Assembly (NCBI RefSeq): GCF_001425005.1
Contig: NZ_LMDB01000004.1
Coordinates: forward strand, 135,108 to 199,107
Source of the DNA: Duganella sp. Root336D2
GTDB lineage: Bacteria; Pseudomonadota; Gammaproteobacteria; Burkholderiales; Burkholderiaceae_D
Direction of reading: 5' to 3'
Length of the DNA stretch: 64,000 bases
Positions 45,794-54,541 of the stretch are shown here, piece after piece. Under the pieces are notes generated by a model, which worked only from the letters and a program-made list of their open reading frames with translations, was not told the DNA's origin and ran no database searches. Every line of letters begins with the position of its first letter. The first letter of the stretch is position 1. The position numbers and the translations under genes were made by a program.

Positions 45794-47671
45794 TTAGATC
45801 TCCACTTGCGTGCCGAGTTCGATGACGCGGTTTGGCGGGATCTGGTAGTAGTCCGCCGCCGCGCGTGCATTGCGCGACATCGCCACGAACAGGTGCTCGC
45901 GCCATGGCGCCATGCCATCGCCCGGCGACGAGATCACGGTCTGGCGCGCGATGAAGAAGGACGTTTCCATCATCTCAAACTTCAGGCCTTTTTCTTCGCA
46001 CAGGGCCATGATGGCCGGCACATCCGGCTCATCCTTGAAGCCGTAATTGATACTCAGCTGGTAGCATTCGTGGCCCAGGGCCGTGACGCGTACCTGTTCC
46101 GAAGGCGGAACGTAAGGCTCTTCCACGATATGCACGGTGAAGAACACCACGCGTTCATGCAGCACCTTGTTGTGCGACAGGTTGTGCAGCAGCGCGTGCG
46201 GCACGCCATCGCTCTCGCCGCGCAGGAACACCGCGGTACCCGGCACGCGGGTCGGCGGCGCCATGAACAGGGAGTTCAGGAATTCTTCCAGCGGGATGGC
46301 GTGCTTTTCCAGGTTCTTGAACACCAGCTCGCGGCCGGTGCGCCAGGTCAGCATGGTGGTGAACAGCGCAGTACCAAGCAGCAGCGGGAACCAGCCGCCG
46401 TGGAACAGCTTCAGTGCGGAAGACGAGAACAGCATCACGTCCATCACGATGAAGAAGCCGGTCGCGCCGAAACACAGCGCCAGCGGCAGGTGCCAGCGGT
46501 AGCGGATCACGAAGAAGGTCAGGATGGTGGTGGCGAACATGGTCGCGGTCACGGCGATACCGTAGGCGCTGGCCAGGTTATCCGAGCTCTTGAAGCTGAT
46601 CACTGCAATCAGCACCACGATCAGCTGCAGCCAGTTCACCACAGGGATATAAATCTGGCCGATCTCGCTGGCGGAGGTGTGCTGCACGCGCATGCGCGGC
46701 AGCATGCCGAGCGCAATCGCCTGCTTGGTCATCGAGAATGAACCGGAAATCGTGGCTTGCGATGCGATCACCGCGGCAGCCGTGGACAGCACCACCAGCG
46801 GGTACACGCTCCACGCGCCCAACTGGTTGAAGAATGGGTTGGAGATGGCTTCAGGGCTGCGGATCAGCAGCGCGCCCTGCCCCAGGTAGTTCAGGATCAG
46901 CGATGGGAAGCAGACCCAGAACCAGGCCATGCGGATCGGCTTCTTGCCGAAGTGGCCCATATCGGCATACAGCGCTTCAGCGCCGGTAATGGCCAGCACC
47001 ACCGCGCCCAGCGCAACGAAGGCGATGAAGCCGTTGTCGCGCATGAAGATGATGGCATAGTAAGGATTCAGCGCCGAAAGGATGGCCGGGGTGTCGATGA
47101 TGTTCACCACGCCCATGGCGGCCAGCACGACAAACCAGATCAGCATGATCGGCCCGAAGAACCGGCCAATGCCGGCCGTGCCATGGCGCTGCACCGAGTA
47201 CAGCGTCACCAGCACGACAATGGTCAGCGGCACCACATATTGTGCCAGGCCCGGTGCCGCAACTTCCAGGCCCTCGATCGCGCCCAGCACGGAAATGGCT
47301 GGGGTGATGACGGAGTCGCCATAGAACATGGTGGCGCCAAAGGTGCCGATCAGCAGTAGCGGGAAGTGTGCTTTCGGCGCGGCCTTGTTGACGGAATTGA
47401 GGGCCAGCGCCATCAGCGCCATGATGCCCCCTTCGCCACGGTTGTCGGCGCGCAGCACCAGGCTGACGTACTTGAGCGAGACGATCAGCGTCAGGCTCCA
47501 GAAGATCAGGGAAATGATGCCCAGCAGGTTGGGTTGGTTGAGGGCCAGCCCGTGGGTCGGGTCGAAGACGGTTTTGAGGGTATAGAGAGGGCTGGTGCCG
47601 ATATCGCCGTAGACGATGCCAATGGCGGCCAGCGTCAGTGCAGCTACGCTGCTTTTCTTATGTTGTGACAA
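45794..47671 (-). CDS. kup: Low-affinity potassium/proton symporter Kup
   Basis: 625 residues from TTG 47671, which has GGGTGGA upstream and aligns with E. coli Kup (622); the longer frame starts at 47707. Twelve membrane helices fill residues 10-450, starting with AALTLAAIGIVYGDIGTSPL, the signature block, then GGEGGIMALMALAL-type sequence (RGEGGIMALMALAL). A cytoplasmic tail of about 150 residues follows (TVHIVEEPYVPPSEQVRV). Divergent from rarD. Confidence 0.95.
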   Translation of the reverse strand: MSQHKKSSVAALTLAAIGIVYGDIGTSPLYTLKTVFDPTHGLALNQPNLLGIISLIFWSLTLIVSLKYVSLVLRADNRGEGGIMALMALALNSVNKAAPKAHFPLLLIGTFGATMFYGDSVITPAISVLGAIEGLEVAAPGLAQYVVPLTIVVLVTLYSVQRHGTAGIGRFFGPIMLIWFVVLAAMGVVNIIDTPAILSALNPYYAIIFMRDNGFIAFVALGAVVLAITGAEALYADMGHFGKKPIRMAWFWVCFPSLILNYLGQGALLIRSPEAISNPFFNQLGAWSVYPLVVLSTAAAVIASQATISGSFSMTKQAIALGMLPRMRVQHTSASEIGQIYIPVVNWLQLIVVLIAVISFKSSDNLASAYGIAVTATMFATTILTFFVIRYRWHLPLALCFGATGFFIVMDVMLFSSSALKLFHGGWFPLLLGTALFTTMLTWRTGRELVFKNLEKHAIPLEEFLNSLFMAPPTRVPGTAVFLRGESDGVPHALLHNLSHNKVLHERVVFFTVHIVEEPYVPPSEQVRVTALGHECYQLSINYGFKDEPDVPAIMALCEEKGLKFEMMETSFFIARQTVISSPGDGMAPWREHLFVAMSRNARAAADYYQIPPNRVIELGTQVEI

Positions 47672-47806
47672 GATTCCACCCAAAATTGGTTTTGGTGCAT
47701 CGCACAATAGGCCAACTATAGGCCTTTTGCAAGTTTTTTACGCCGCCGGTGAAAACTTGGCGAGTATGCTATTTTCCACCTTTACGCATAGAAAATCATC
47801 GCTCTC

Positions 47807-48682
47807 ATGAATACCGGCATGCTGTACGCCGCAGGCGCTTTCCTGTCCTGGGGCCTGTTCCCCCTGTATTTTCACGCAATTAAGAATGTACCGGCGTCCG
47901 AGATCCTCGCCCATCGCATGGCGTGGTCGCTGCTGTTCCTGATGCTGGTACTGGCGGTGCGGCGTCAGTGGAAATGGCTGCCGCAAGTGTTGCGCCAGCC
48001 CAAAGTGGTGGGCAGCTTCCTGGCCAGCGCTTTCCTGTTGAGCGCGAACTGGTTTGTGTACATCTGGGCCGTCAACAACGGCCACGTGGTGGATGCCAGC
48101 CTGGGCTATTTCATCAATCCGTTGGTGAATGTGCTGTTGGGCATGCTGGTGCTGAAGGAGAAGTTGCGCCGCGGCCAGTGGATCGCCATCGGCGTCGCAG
48201 CCACGGGCGTGGCCTGGCTGACCTGGCAAGCCGGGCAGGTCCCGTATATCGCCCTGGTGCTGGCCTTGAGTTTTGGTGCCTATGGCTTGTTGCGCAAGAC
48301 TGCTGCGCTGGCGGCGCTGGAAGGCCTGTCGTTTGAAACCATGATCCTGTTCCCGCTGGCGGTCGCTTACCTCGGCTGGCTGGTGTACCACGGCCAGAGC
48401 GTGTTCCTGAATGCCGAATCGGACAGCACGCGCTGGCTGCTGGCAGCAGCGGGTCCGACCACGGCGATTCCGCTGCTGCTGTTTGCTGCAGGCGCGCGGC
48501 GTATTCCGATGTCGGTGCTGGGCATGCTGCAATACATGTCCCCTTCGCTGCAGATGCTGCTGGGCGTCTGGGTCTTCCACGAGGCGTTTTCTTCGAACCG
48601 GCTGGTGGGTTTCCTGTTCATCTGGAGCGCGTTGGCGATCTATATGCTGGAGGGATGGTTAACCAGCAGAAAGGCGAGTTGA
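47807..48682 (+). CDS. rarD: EamA family transporter RarD
   Basis: 291 residues, ten membrane helices in two EamA halves. GMLYAAGAFLSWGLFPLYFH then ASEILAHRMAWSLLFL is the typical RarD start, with SANWFVYIWAVNNGHVVDAS and SLGYFINPLVNVLLG in the first half. Role is export of small metabolites; the RarD substrate is not established. The gene is divergent from kup with 99 bases between the long kup frame and the rarD start. Confidence 0.92.
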   Translation: MNTGMLYAAGAFLSWGLFPLYFHAIKNVPASEILAHRMAWSLLFLMLVLAVRRQWKWLPQVLRQPKVVGSFLASAFLLSANWFVYIWAVNNGHVVDASLGYFINPLVNVLLGMLVLKEKLRRGQWIAIGVAATGVAWLTWQAGQVPYIALVLALSFGAYGLLRKTAALAALEGLSFETMILFPLAVAYLGWLVYHGQSVFLNAESDSTRWLLAAAGPTTAIPLLLFAAGARRIPMSVLGMLQYMSPSLQMLLGVWVFHEAFSSNRLVGFLFIWSALAIYMLEGWLTSRKAS

Positions 48683-48683
48683 G

Positions 48684-48700
48684 TGTCGGAAATTCTTACA
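48684..48700. promoter_or_regulatory. Candidate enhancer site for the sigma-54 promoter
   Basis: TGTCGGAAATTCTTACA has TGT/ACA ends in imperfect dyad arrangement and lies 89 bases upstream of the -24 element at 48789, a normal distance for an enhancer-binding activator such as PrsR of PEP-CTERM systems. Assignment rests on position and shape only. Confidence 0.35.
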
Positions 48701-48788
48701 GCGTTAGCACAATGGCAATCGCAATTACTTTCACTCAATTGACTTTTCCGTAATTGAATCAATGACCTAGGGAAATTTCCTTGCACTC

Positions 48789-48804
48789 TGGCATGGCAAT
48801 TGCT
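48789..48804 (+). promoter_or_regulatory. Sigma-54 (RpoN) promoter of the PEP-CTERM gene
   Basis: TGGCATGGCAATTGCT fits the -24/-12 consensus TGGCAYRN4TTGCW at every position. It ends 32 bases before the ATG of the PEP-CTERM gene. RpoN control of PEP-CTERM genes is known from other betaproteobacteria. Confidence 0.8.
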
Positions 48805-48835
48805 TATTTCCTGGTATCACTTCGGGAGAGCAATA

Positions 48836-49618
48836 ATGGTTAGCAAAAAGTTTCTGGTAGGTATCGCCGCCTTGTTCTGCGCAGCATCTGTCCAGGCTGC
48901 AGCAATGCCGCTGTCGTCCGCACTGTCGCTTGATCAATACCTGACGACTGGCCAAAGCCGGAACTTGCAAATCGACGTGAACAGCCTGCTGGCGGGCAAA
49001 GGCCTGGCAAGCTCGTCGATCAGCTCCGGCGTGCTGACCGTATCCGGCTTTTCCTCCGCCGACTTCGATATCACTGGTTCGTCCGTGACGAACGTGAATT
49101 ACTCGGAAGACCGTGTGACCACCGACTGCAACAAAGGCCAGTGCAAGGTCGTCAACGACAATTTCCATGTCAAGCAATTCAACACCAACTACAGCGACTC
49201 CATCGCCGACCAGATGAAGGTCACCGCCGGTGGTGCCTCGGGCACCGACTCTGCGGAAGATCACAATGCCTTCAACAGCGACAGTGGAAAAATCGAAGAC
49301 ACCAAGAAAAAGACCGGCAGCGAGAATGGCGGCTACAACCGCTGGTACAACCAGTTCATCAGCCACTACGATTCCCTGAGCGGCGACCTGGTGGTGCAAC
49401 TGAACCTGGATTCCCTGGCTTTGAATGACCTGCTTGTGGACGGCATCCTGAACCTGTCCGTGAATTCCGTCCTGGGACAATTCAATGTGACCGACGTGCG
49501 CCTTGACTTCGAAGCGCAGGAAGCTGTGCCGCCAGCCCAGGTACCTGTGCCGACCAGCCTGTTGCTGACCGGCCTGGGCCTGGCTGCATTGGCCACGACG
49601 CGCCGCCGCAAAGCATAA
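48836..49618 (+). CDS. PEP-CTERM sorting-domain exported protein
   Basis: 260 residues from ATG 48836 after GGGAGAG. Signal peptide (KKFLVGIAALFCAASVQA), then a Ser/Asp/Asn-rich body with one close Cys pair (TTDCNKGQCKV). The C terminus is a sorting signal: VPVPTSLLLTGLGLAALATT then RRRKA, i.e. a short motif, a helix and a basic tail. The motif reads VPVP rather than VPEP, so exosortase recognition is probable but not certain. No exosortase or EPS gene is in the window. Expression should depend on the sigma-54 promoter upstream. Confidence 0.85.
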   Translation: MVSKKFLVGIAALFCAASVQAAAMPLSSALSLDQYLTTGQSRNLQIDVNSLLAGKGLASSSISSGVLTVSGFSSADFDITGSSVTNVNYSEDRVTTDCNKGQCKVVNDNFHVKQFNTNYSDSIADQMKVTAGGASGTDSAEDHNAFNSDSGKIEDTKKKTGSENGGYNRWYNQFISHYDSLSGDLVVQLNLDSLALNDLLVDGILNLSVNSVLGQFNVTDVRLDFEAQEAVPPAQVPVPTSLLLTGLGLAALATTRRRKA

Positions 49619-49639
49619 GTACTCGCACCAGAGACTGAA

Positions 49640-49668
49640 AGGACCCGGCAAGCGCCGGGTCTTTTTTT
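49640..49668 (+). terminator. Terminator of the PEP-CTERM gene
   Basis: GACCCGGC and GCCGGGTC form a perfect stem with a 3-4 base loop followed by seven T. Confidence 0.92.
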
Positions 49669-49725
49669 ATGCGCCACCACAATGCGCTAAACTAGCGCCT
49701 TTACGAACCGACAAGAACACATACC

Positions 49726-51393
49726 GTGGCCAATTACGTCTATACCATGAACCGCGTGGGCAAAATCGTCCCACCGAAACGCCAGATTCTGAAGGACATC
49801 TCGCTGTCCTTCTTCCCGGGCGCCAAGATCGGCGTGCTGGGCCTGAACGGCTCCGGCAAATCGTCCCTGCTGAAAATCATGGCAGGCATCGACACCGACA
49901 TCCAGGGCGAAGCACGCCCGATGCCGGGCCTGAACATCGGCTACCTGCCGCAGGAACCGCAGCTGGATCCTGAAAAAACCGTACGCCAGGAAGTGGAATC
50001 CGGCCTGGGCGAAGCCTTTAATGCGCAAGCCCTGCTGGAAGCCGTCTACGCCGCCTACGCGGAAGAAGACGCTGACTTCGACGCGCTGGCCAAAGAGCAG
50101 GAGCGCCTGGAATCGATCATCGCCGCTGCCGACGGCGGCAACCTGAACCTGCAACTTGAAATGGCTGCCGACGCGCTGCGCCTGCCACCATGGGACCAGA
50201 AGATCAGCGTGCTGTCCGGCGGTGAGAAGCGCCGCGTGGCGCTGTGCAAGCTATTGCTGTCCAAGCCGGACATGCTGCTGCTCGACGAACCGACCAACCA
50301 CCTGGACGCGGAATCCGTGGAATGGCTGGAACAGTTCCTGGTGCGCTTCCCAGGCACCGTGGTTGGCATCACCCACGATCGCTACTTCCTGGACAACGCC
50401 GCCGAATGGATCCTGGAACTGGACCGCGGCCACGGCATCCCGTGGAAGGGCAACTACTCTTCGTGGCTGGACCAGAAGCAGGACCGACTGAAGCAGGAAG
50501 AAGCGACCGAATCCGCACGCCAGAAAGCGCTGCAGAAGGAATTGGAATGGTCGCGCCAGAATCCGAAGGCACGCCAGGCCAAATCCAAGGCCCGTATGGC
50601 GCGCTTCAATGAACTGAGCGAATACGAATACCAGAAGCGCAACGAGACCCAGGAGATTTTCATCCCTGTGGCCGAACGCCTGGGTAACGATGTCATCGAG
50701 TTCAAGAACGTCAGCAAATCGTTTGGCGACCGCCTGCTGATCGACAACCTGTCCTTCACCGTGCCGCCGGGCGCGATCGTCGGCATCATCGGCCCGAACG
50801 GCGCCGGTAAGTCGACCCTGTTCAAGATGATCGCCGGCATCGAACAACCGGACAGCGGCGAAGTGGCAATCGGCAAGACTGCCAAGATTTCGCTGGTGGA
50901 CCAGAGCCGCGACAAGCTGGACAACGAGAAGACCGTGTTCGAGGCAGTGTCCGGCGGCGCCGACATCCTGAGCGTGGGCCGTTTCGAAATGCCGTCGCGC
51001 GCTTATGTGGGACGCTTCAACTTCAAAGGCTCGGACCAGCAGAAGATCGTTGGCAACCTGTCCGGCGGTGAGCGTGGCCGCCTGCACCTGGCCAAGACCC
51101 TGCTGATGGGCGGCAACGTACTGCTGCTGGACGAACCGTCCAACGACCTGGACGTGGAAACCCTGCGTGCGCTGGAAGATGCGCTGCTGGAATTTGCCGG
51201 TTCCGTGATGGTGATCTCCCACGACCGCTGGTTCCTGGACCGTATCGCCACCCACATCCTGGCCTTTGAAGGCGATTCCCAGGCTACCTTCTTTGCGGGT
51301 AACTACCAGGAATACGAAGCCGACAAGAAGAAGCGCCTGGGTGAGGAAGGCGCGAAGCCGAAGCGTATTCGTTACAAGCCGCTGCACGGCTAA
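49726..51393 (+). CDS. ettA: Energy-dependent translational throttle protein EttA
   Basis: ABC-F ATPase of 555 residues from GTG 49726. Binds the ribosomal E site and gates the first peptide bond by ADP/ATP ratio. ABC domain 1 has GLNGSGKSSLL, LSGGEKRRVAL and LLLDEPTNHLD. The arm and linker follow with WSRQNPKARQAKSKARMARF, usual in EttA. ABC domain 2 has GPNGAGKSTLF, LSGGERGRLHL and LLLDEPSNDLD. Matches E. coli EttA (555) in length. Confidence 0.96.
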   Translation: MANYVYTMNRVGKIVPPKRQILKDISLSFFPGAKIGVLGLNGSGKSSLLKIMAGIDTDIQGEARPMPGLNIGYLPQEPQLDPEKTVRQEVESGLGEAFNAQALLEAVYAAYAEEDADFDALAKEQERLESIIAAADGGNLNLQLEMAADALRLPPWDQKISVLSGGEKRRVALCKLLLSKPDMLLLDEPTNHLDAESVEWLEQFLVRFPGTVVGITHDRYFLDNAAEWILELDRGHGIPWKGNYSSWLDQKQDRLKQEEATESARQKALQKELEWSRQNPKARQAKSKARMARFNELSEYEYQKRNETQEIFIPVAERLGNDVIEFKNVSKSFGDRLLIDNLSFTVPPGAIVGIIGPNGAGKSTLFKMIAGIEQPDSGEVAIGKTAKISLVDQSRDKLDNEKTVFEAVSGGADILSVGRFEMPSRAYVGRFNFKGSDQQKIVGNLSGGERGRLHLAKTLLMGGNVLLLDEPSNDLDVETLRALEDALLEFAGSVMVISHDRWFLDRIATHILAFEGDSQATFFAGNYQEYEADKKKRLGEEGAKPKRIRYKPLHG

Positions 51394-51429
51394 CACGGGC
51401 ATACCGAAGGCGCTGGCTGCAAGATCATT

Positions 51430-51471
51430 GGGGTCAGGCACTTGTGCCTGACCCCGGTTTACCGGTTTTTA
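51430..51471 (+). repeat. Palindrome element, GGGGTCAGGCAC variant (copy 6)
   Basis: A 26-bp perfect palindrome (arms GGGGTCAGGCAC around TT, 51430-51455) is followed by GGTTTACCGGTTTTTA. Core and flank match copy 5 near the M13 genes 49 kb away. It lies between ettA and the DUF6265 gene and ends beside that gene's Shine-Dalgarno site. Confidence 0.85.
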
Positions 51472-51487
51472 GAAAAGGAGCCCCCAA

Positions 51488-51961
51488 ATGCGCAAGCAAT
51501 TCCTCTGTGGACTGGTACTGGCCAGCGCAGGCGCCATTGCGCACGAGGCCCCGATCGACAAGCTATCCTGGCTGGCCGGCTGCTGGTCCCACACCGGCGC
51601 CGAAAAAGGTTCAGTGGAAATGTGGACCCTGCCGGCCGGCGGCACCATGCTGGGCGTCTCCCGCACAGTGAAGAACGGCAAAACGGTCGAGTGGGAACAC
51701 ACCATGATCCGGGAAACAGAACCCGGCATCTGGGCCTATGTGGCCAAGCCTAGCCGCCAGCTGGAAGCGGCCTTCCCGATCAAGTCGATCGGCGACGGTG
51801 AAGTGATCTTTGAAAACCCGCAGCATGACTTCCCGCAGCGGATCATTTACCAGCGCGATGGCGCCGATGGCATCGAGGCGCGCATCGAAGGCGTCTCGAA
51901 AGGCAAGGCAAAAGCCTTCGACTACCCCATGCAGCGGACCCGATGTCCGAATGGAGGGTGA
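51488..51961 (+). CDS. DUF6265 exported protein
   Basis: 157 residues. Signal peptide (MRKQFLCGLVLASAGAIA), then IDKLSWLAGCWSHTGAEKGS, WTLPAGGTMLGVSRTVKNGK and ENPQHDFPQRIIYQ, the usual blocks of DUF6265, a lipocalin-like beta-barrel family of unknown role. RBS AAAGGAG lies at the edge of the palindrome element just upstream. Confidence 0.85.
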   Translation: MRKQFLCGLVLASAGAIAHEAPIDKLSWLAGCWSHTGAEKGSVEMWTLPAGGTMLGVSRTVKNGKTVEWEHTMIRETEPGIWAYVAKPSRQLEAAFPIKSIGDGEVIFENPQHDFPQRIIYQRDGADGIEARIEGVSKGKAKAFDYPMQRTRCPNGG

Positions 51962-52062
51962 GGCGGGCACAAGGACATTGGCAGCGCAAGGCTGCCGTTG
52001 TCGCACCCGGCCTCGATCGGGACTTTGCGGGGGGAAGCAGCTGAACTGCCCTCCCCCTCGAC

Positions 52063-52647
52063 TCAGAAGCTTGCCTTCACGCCCAGGTTGAACGCGCCCT
52101 TGCGGCGGCCCTGGTCAATGTCGTTCTTGCCGAAGTGTTCGTACTCCAGCACGCCCGACACTTTCTCGGTGAAGGCGTATTCTGCGCCAACCGCGGCGTA
52201 CAGCGCGTTACGGCTGCTATCGCCGTTGTACGCGGCAGCCAGGCCGGTGGCATTCACATCGTTCTTGTTGTGCGAGACACCCAGTTTGCCGGTCAGTGAA
52301 ACCTGCTGGTTGATGGGGAAGGTGCCTTTGCCGGCCAGGTAGAAGGATTTGGCTTTGCCTTCAATGCTGCCGGTGCCAGCGCCGGTGGTGTAGTTGTACG
52401 ACTGCTTGCCGAAGTCTACATAACCAGCTTCCACGCCCCAGGTCTTGTCGATCTGCACACCGCCGAAGATCTTGCCGCCATATTCGGTGGTTTTCTTGTC
52501 ACCGTCGCTGGTGTCATTGGGCAGGGTGTACTTGTTCGAGTTCGCCACGACGCCCGCGCCGATGTACGGCTTCAACTCTTGGGCCTGGACGGAAGCCGCG
52601 CCCAGGGCAACGGCGGAAGTGATGAGTGCGAATGCGATTTTTTTCAT
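52063..52647 (-). CDS. Outer-membrane beta-barrel protein (OmpA-like/opacity type)
   Basis: 194 residues. Signal peptide (MKKIAFALITSAVALGAASV then QA), then KPYIGAGVVANSNKYTLPND and a series of alternating strands (GVQIDKTWGVEAGYVDFGKQ, AKSFYLAGKGTFPINQQVSL, YAAVGAEYAFTEKVSGVLEY) ending in an aromatic last residue (NLGVKASF), typical of an eight-stranded barrel inserted by Bam. No periplasmic OmpA domain. Function unknown. Confidence 0.88.
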   Translation of the reverse strand: MKKIAFALITSAVALGAASVQAQELKPYIGAGVVANSNKYTLPNDTSDGDKKTTEYGGKIFGGVQIDKTWGVEAGYVDFGKQSYNYTTGAGTGSIEGKAKSFYLAGKGTFPINQQVSLTGKLGVSHNKNDVNATGLAAAYNGDSSRNALYAAVGAEYAFTEKVSGVLEYEHFGKNDIDQGRRKGAFNLGVKASF

Positions 52648-52831
52648 GTTCGTGATCTTTCAGCAAAAGTAAATCGGACTTGCTTGGGATCGCGCTTCGT
52701 CTATGGAAGTGCGATGGAAAGCACGATAACACTGCAAAAAGTTCAAGGGGGAGACGAAGCGGTAAGAATTGTGTGCATTTGTAAGCGGGCTTGAATTACC
52801 AATATTCAACCCAAAATGAGCGAACTTGGCT

Positions 52832-53425
52832 TCAGATAAGCCTAAATGTCAGGTTGATACGCGGACCGCGGGGTTTTCGCTCCTTGTTGATGCCATGCCG
52901 CCAGCAATGCTGGAGTTTTCCGGCCATCAACAGCAGGCTGCCGTCAGTGAGATCGAGCTTGACGGTTTTTGGCTGCTTTTTGTGCTTGAGGATGAAGGTA
53001 CGGGTGGCGCCGAAGCTGACCGAGGCAATGGCTGGCTGCAGGCCCAGCTCCGGTTCATCATCGCTATGGAAGCCCATGCTGTCCTGCTCGTTACGGTAGT
53101 AATTCAGCAGCAAGCTGTTGAAGCGCTTGCCGCTCACGGCCTCGACGGCATGCTTAATTTCCCGCTGCAGCGGGGTGAACGGCAGCGGCTCGAAAGTACG
53201 GCCCGAGTAGGTGTAGCGCTGCTCGCCGTACCAGGCGCTCAGGCGCGGTTGTGCCACTTCGCGGCCAAACAGGAAAATCGTTTCCGCCTTCCACGCCGTT
53301 TCGTCCAGCAGGGCCTGCATAACTTGCGCGTTATCCACAGCCAGCGGCAGCTGCTGCATGAAATACAGCTCGCCGTCATCAATCGGAATCGGGAATAACT
53401 CGGCTTCAGCAGAAAACAGGTCCAT
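52832..53425 (-). CDS. AlkB-type 2-oxoglutarate/Fe(II) dioxygenase
   Basis: 197 residues from ATG 53425. Repairs alkylated nucleic acid bases by oxidative demethylation. The iron ligands are His120 and Asp122 (MGFHSDDEPEL) and His177 (CWRHGIN); the 2-oxoglutarate contacts are Arg189 and Arg195 (RINLTFR). LLLNYYRNEQDSM and SVSFGATRTF are family blocks, nearer to ALKBH2/3-like bacterial proteins than to E. coli AlkB. Only 17 bases separate its start from the divergent Moco-fold gene, so its promoter lies inside that gene's coding region. Confidence 0.92.
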   Translation of the reverse strand: MDLFSAEAELFPIPIDDGELYFMQQLPLAVDNAQVMQALLDETAWKAETIFLFGREVAQPRLSAWYGEQRYTYSGRTFEPLPFTPLQREIKHAVEAVSGKRFNSLLLNYYRNEQDSMGFHSDDEPELGLQPAIASVSFGATRTFILKHKKQPKTVKLDLTDGSLLLMAGKLQHCWRHGINKERKPRGPRINLTFRLI

Positions 53426-53442
53426 GGCGTTATCATATAACA

Positions 53443-54021
53443 ATGAACAAACGTCAATTCCTCGGCGCCGTGGCAGCGGCAGGCGCCCTCCCATCGCTGG
53501 GCGCCGCTAGCCCGAAGGCTGAGCGTGGTCCGGCACTGCTGACCGTGACCGGCGCCATTGCCAAGCCGAACCGTGGCAGCTTTGACCGCGTCGCGGACCA
53601 GATGATGCACCGCCAGCGCCTGACTTTCGAGAAGGCCTTCACCTTCGATTTTGCTGCCCTGGCCGCGTTGCCAGCGATCACCATCAAGCCGACCCTGGAA
53701 TACGATAGCAAGCCGCATGTCCTGTCCGGGCCGCTTCTGGTAGACCTGCTGAAAGCTGCCGGCGCGCAAGCCGGCGACAGCAGCAACCTGATCCTGCGTG
53801 CGGTCGATGGCTATGCGGTGGCAGTGGCGCTGGCGCGCGCCAAGGCGCAGCGCTATATCGTTGCTACCCACATGGATGGCGCCCCGATGGCGCTGGGCGG
53901 ACTGGGTCCCCTATGGGCGATTTACGATGCCGATCGGGTGCCGGAAATGGCAAGCAGGCCCGTCGGCGAGCGCTTCAGCTCTTGCCCTTGGGCCCTCTAT
54001 CACATTGAAGTTCAGGCGTAA
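53443..54021 (+). CDS. Exported molybdopterin-binding-fold protein (SUOX-like)
   Basis: 192 residues. N terminus MNKRQFLGAVAAAGALPSLG resembles a twin-arginine signal with KR in place of RR. The body (about 40-190, VTGAIAKPNRGSFDRVADQM, LVDLLKAAGAQ, LRAVDGYAVAVALARA, GGLGPLWAIYD) has the oxidoreductase molybdopterin-binding fold. The strictly conserved sulfite-oxidase Cys is not evident, so cofactor binding is uncertain. Its 3' end overlaps the convergent gene by 10 bases. Confidence 0.75.
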   Translation: MNKRQFLGAVAAAGALPSLGAASPKAERGPALLTVTGAIAKPNRGSFDRVADQMMHRQRLTFEKAFTFDFAALAALPAITIKPTLEYDSKPHVLSGPLLVDLLKAAGAQAGDSSNLILRAVDGYAVAVALARAKAQRYIVATHMDGAPMALGGLGPLWAIYDADRVPEMASRPVGERFSSCPWALYHIEVQA

Positions 54022-54374
54022 GCTTCAGCCAGCGACATGACGCGCGGGGTGATCGCCACCCCGATGTCGCCGAAGATCTTGTTGATGATGGCCATATTGG
54101 CCTCGGCTTCATCTGCCTTCCAGCCGTTGAACAGGTCGGTGCCATCCTTCTGGAAGTGCAGGTCCAGCACCTTGCCACGGTCCTTGTGGGTGTAGCCGGA
54201 GCTGTGCATTTGCTTGAAGCCACCAGCGGCCAGCGCTTCGAGCACGGAAGTCGGAGGATTATCCGGGTCGGTTGCCATGTACACGCCGAAAGTCTTGCCA
54301 GGCGGTTTGGCGGCAATGTCCACTTCGTAGATGCCAGGCGCCTTGGTGACAGACGTGGATTTCAAAAATAACAT
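54012..54374 (-). CDS. Hypothetical protein
   Basis: 120 residues; no family recognised. Soluble: IYEVDIAAKPPGKTFGVYMA, a central FKQMHSSGYTHKDRGKVLDL and a C-terminal helical part (NMAIINKIFGDIGVAITPRV). No signal peptide and no Cys. Single gene whose 3' end overlaps the Moco-fold gene on the other strand. The 167 bases upstream (54375-54541) contain nothing I can name. Confidence 0.6.
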   Translation of the reverse strand: MLFLKSTSVTKAPGIYEVDIAAKPPGKTFGVYMATDPDNPPTSVLEALAAGGFKQMHSSGYTHKDRGKVLDLHFQKDGTDLFNGWKADEAEANMAIINKIFGDIGVAITPRVMSLAEAYA

Positions 54375-54541
54375 AGCGTTCCCCTAGAACTGTGTGTGGC
54401 TTAGGTGGACAAGCTTATTGCTAACGCCCAATTTTGTCACTCGCTGAGGCAATCTTTTTGCTCCCCCACAACAGTAGCAGGGCAAAAAGCATTACCTGCT
54501 CTTCAACTATACTTTTGCACTGCTGATTTGCAAGGGCAGTC

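Noticed and set aside
48702..48725. Second sigma-54-like sequence (TGGCAATCGCAATTAC)
   Set aside because: The -12 half lacks TTGC; the perfect element at 48789 explains the promoter.
52030..52058. Possible hairpin between the DUF6265 and barrel genes
   Set aside because: Stem has mismatches and no T-run; too weak to call a terminator.
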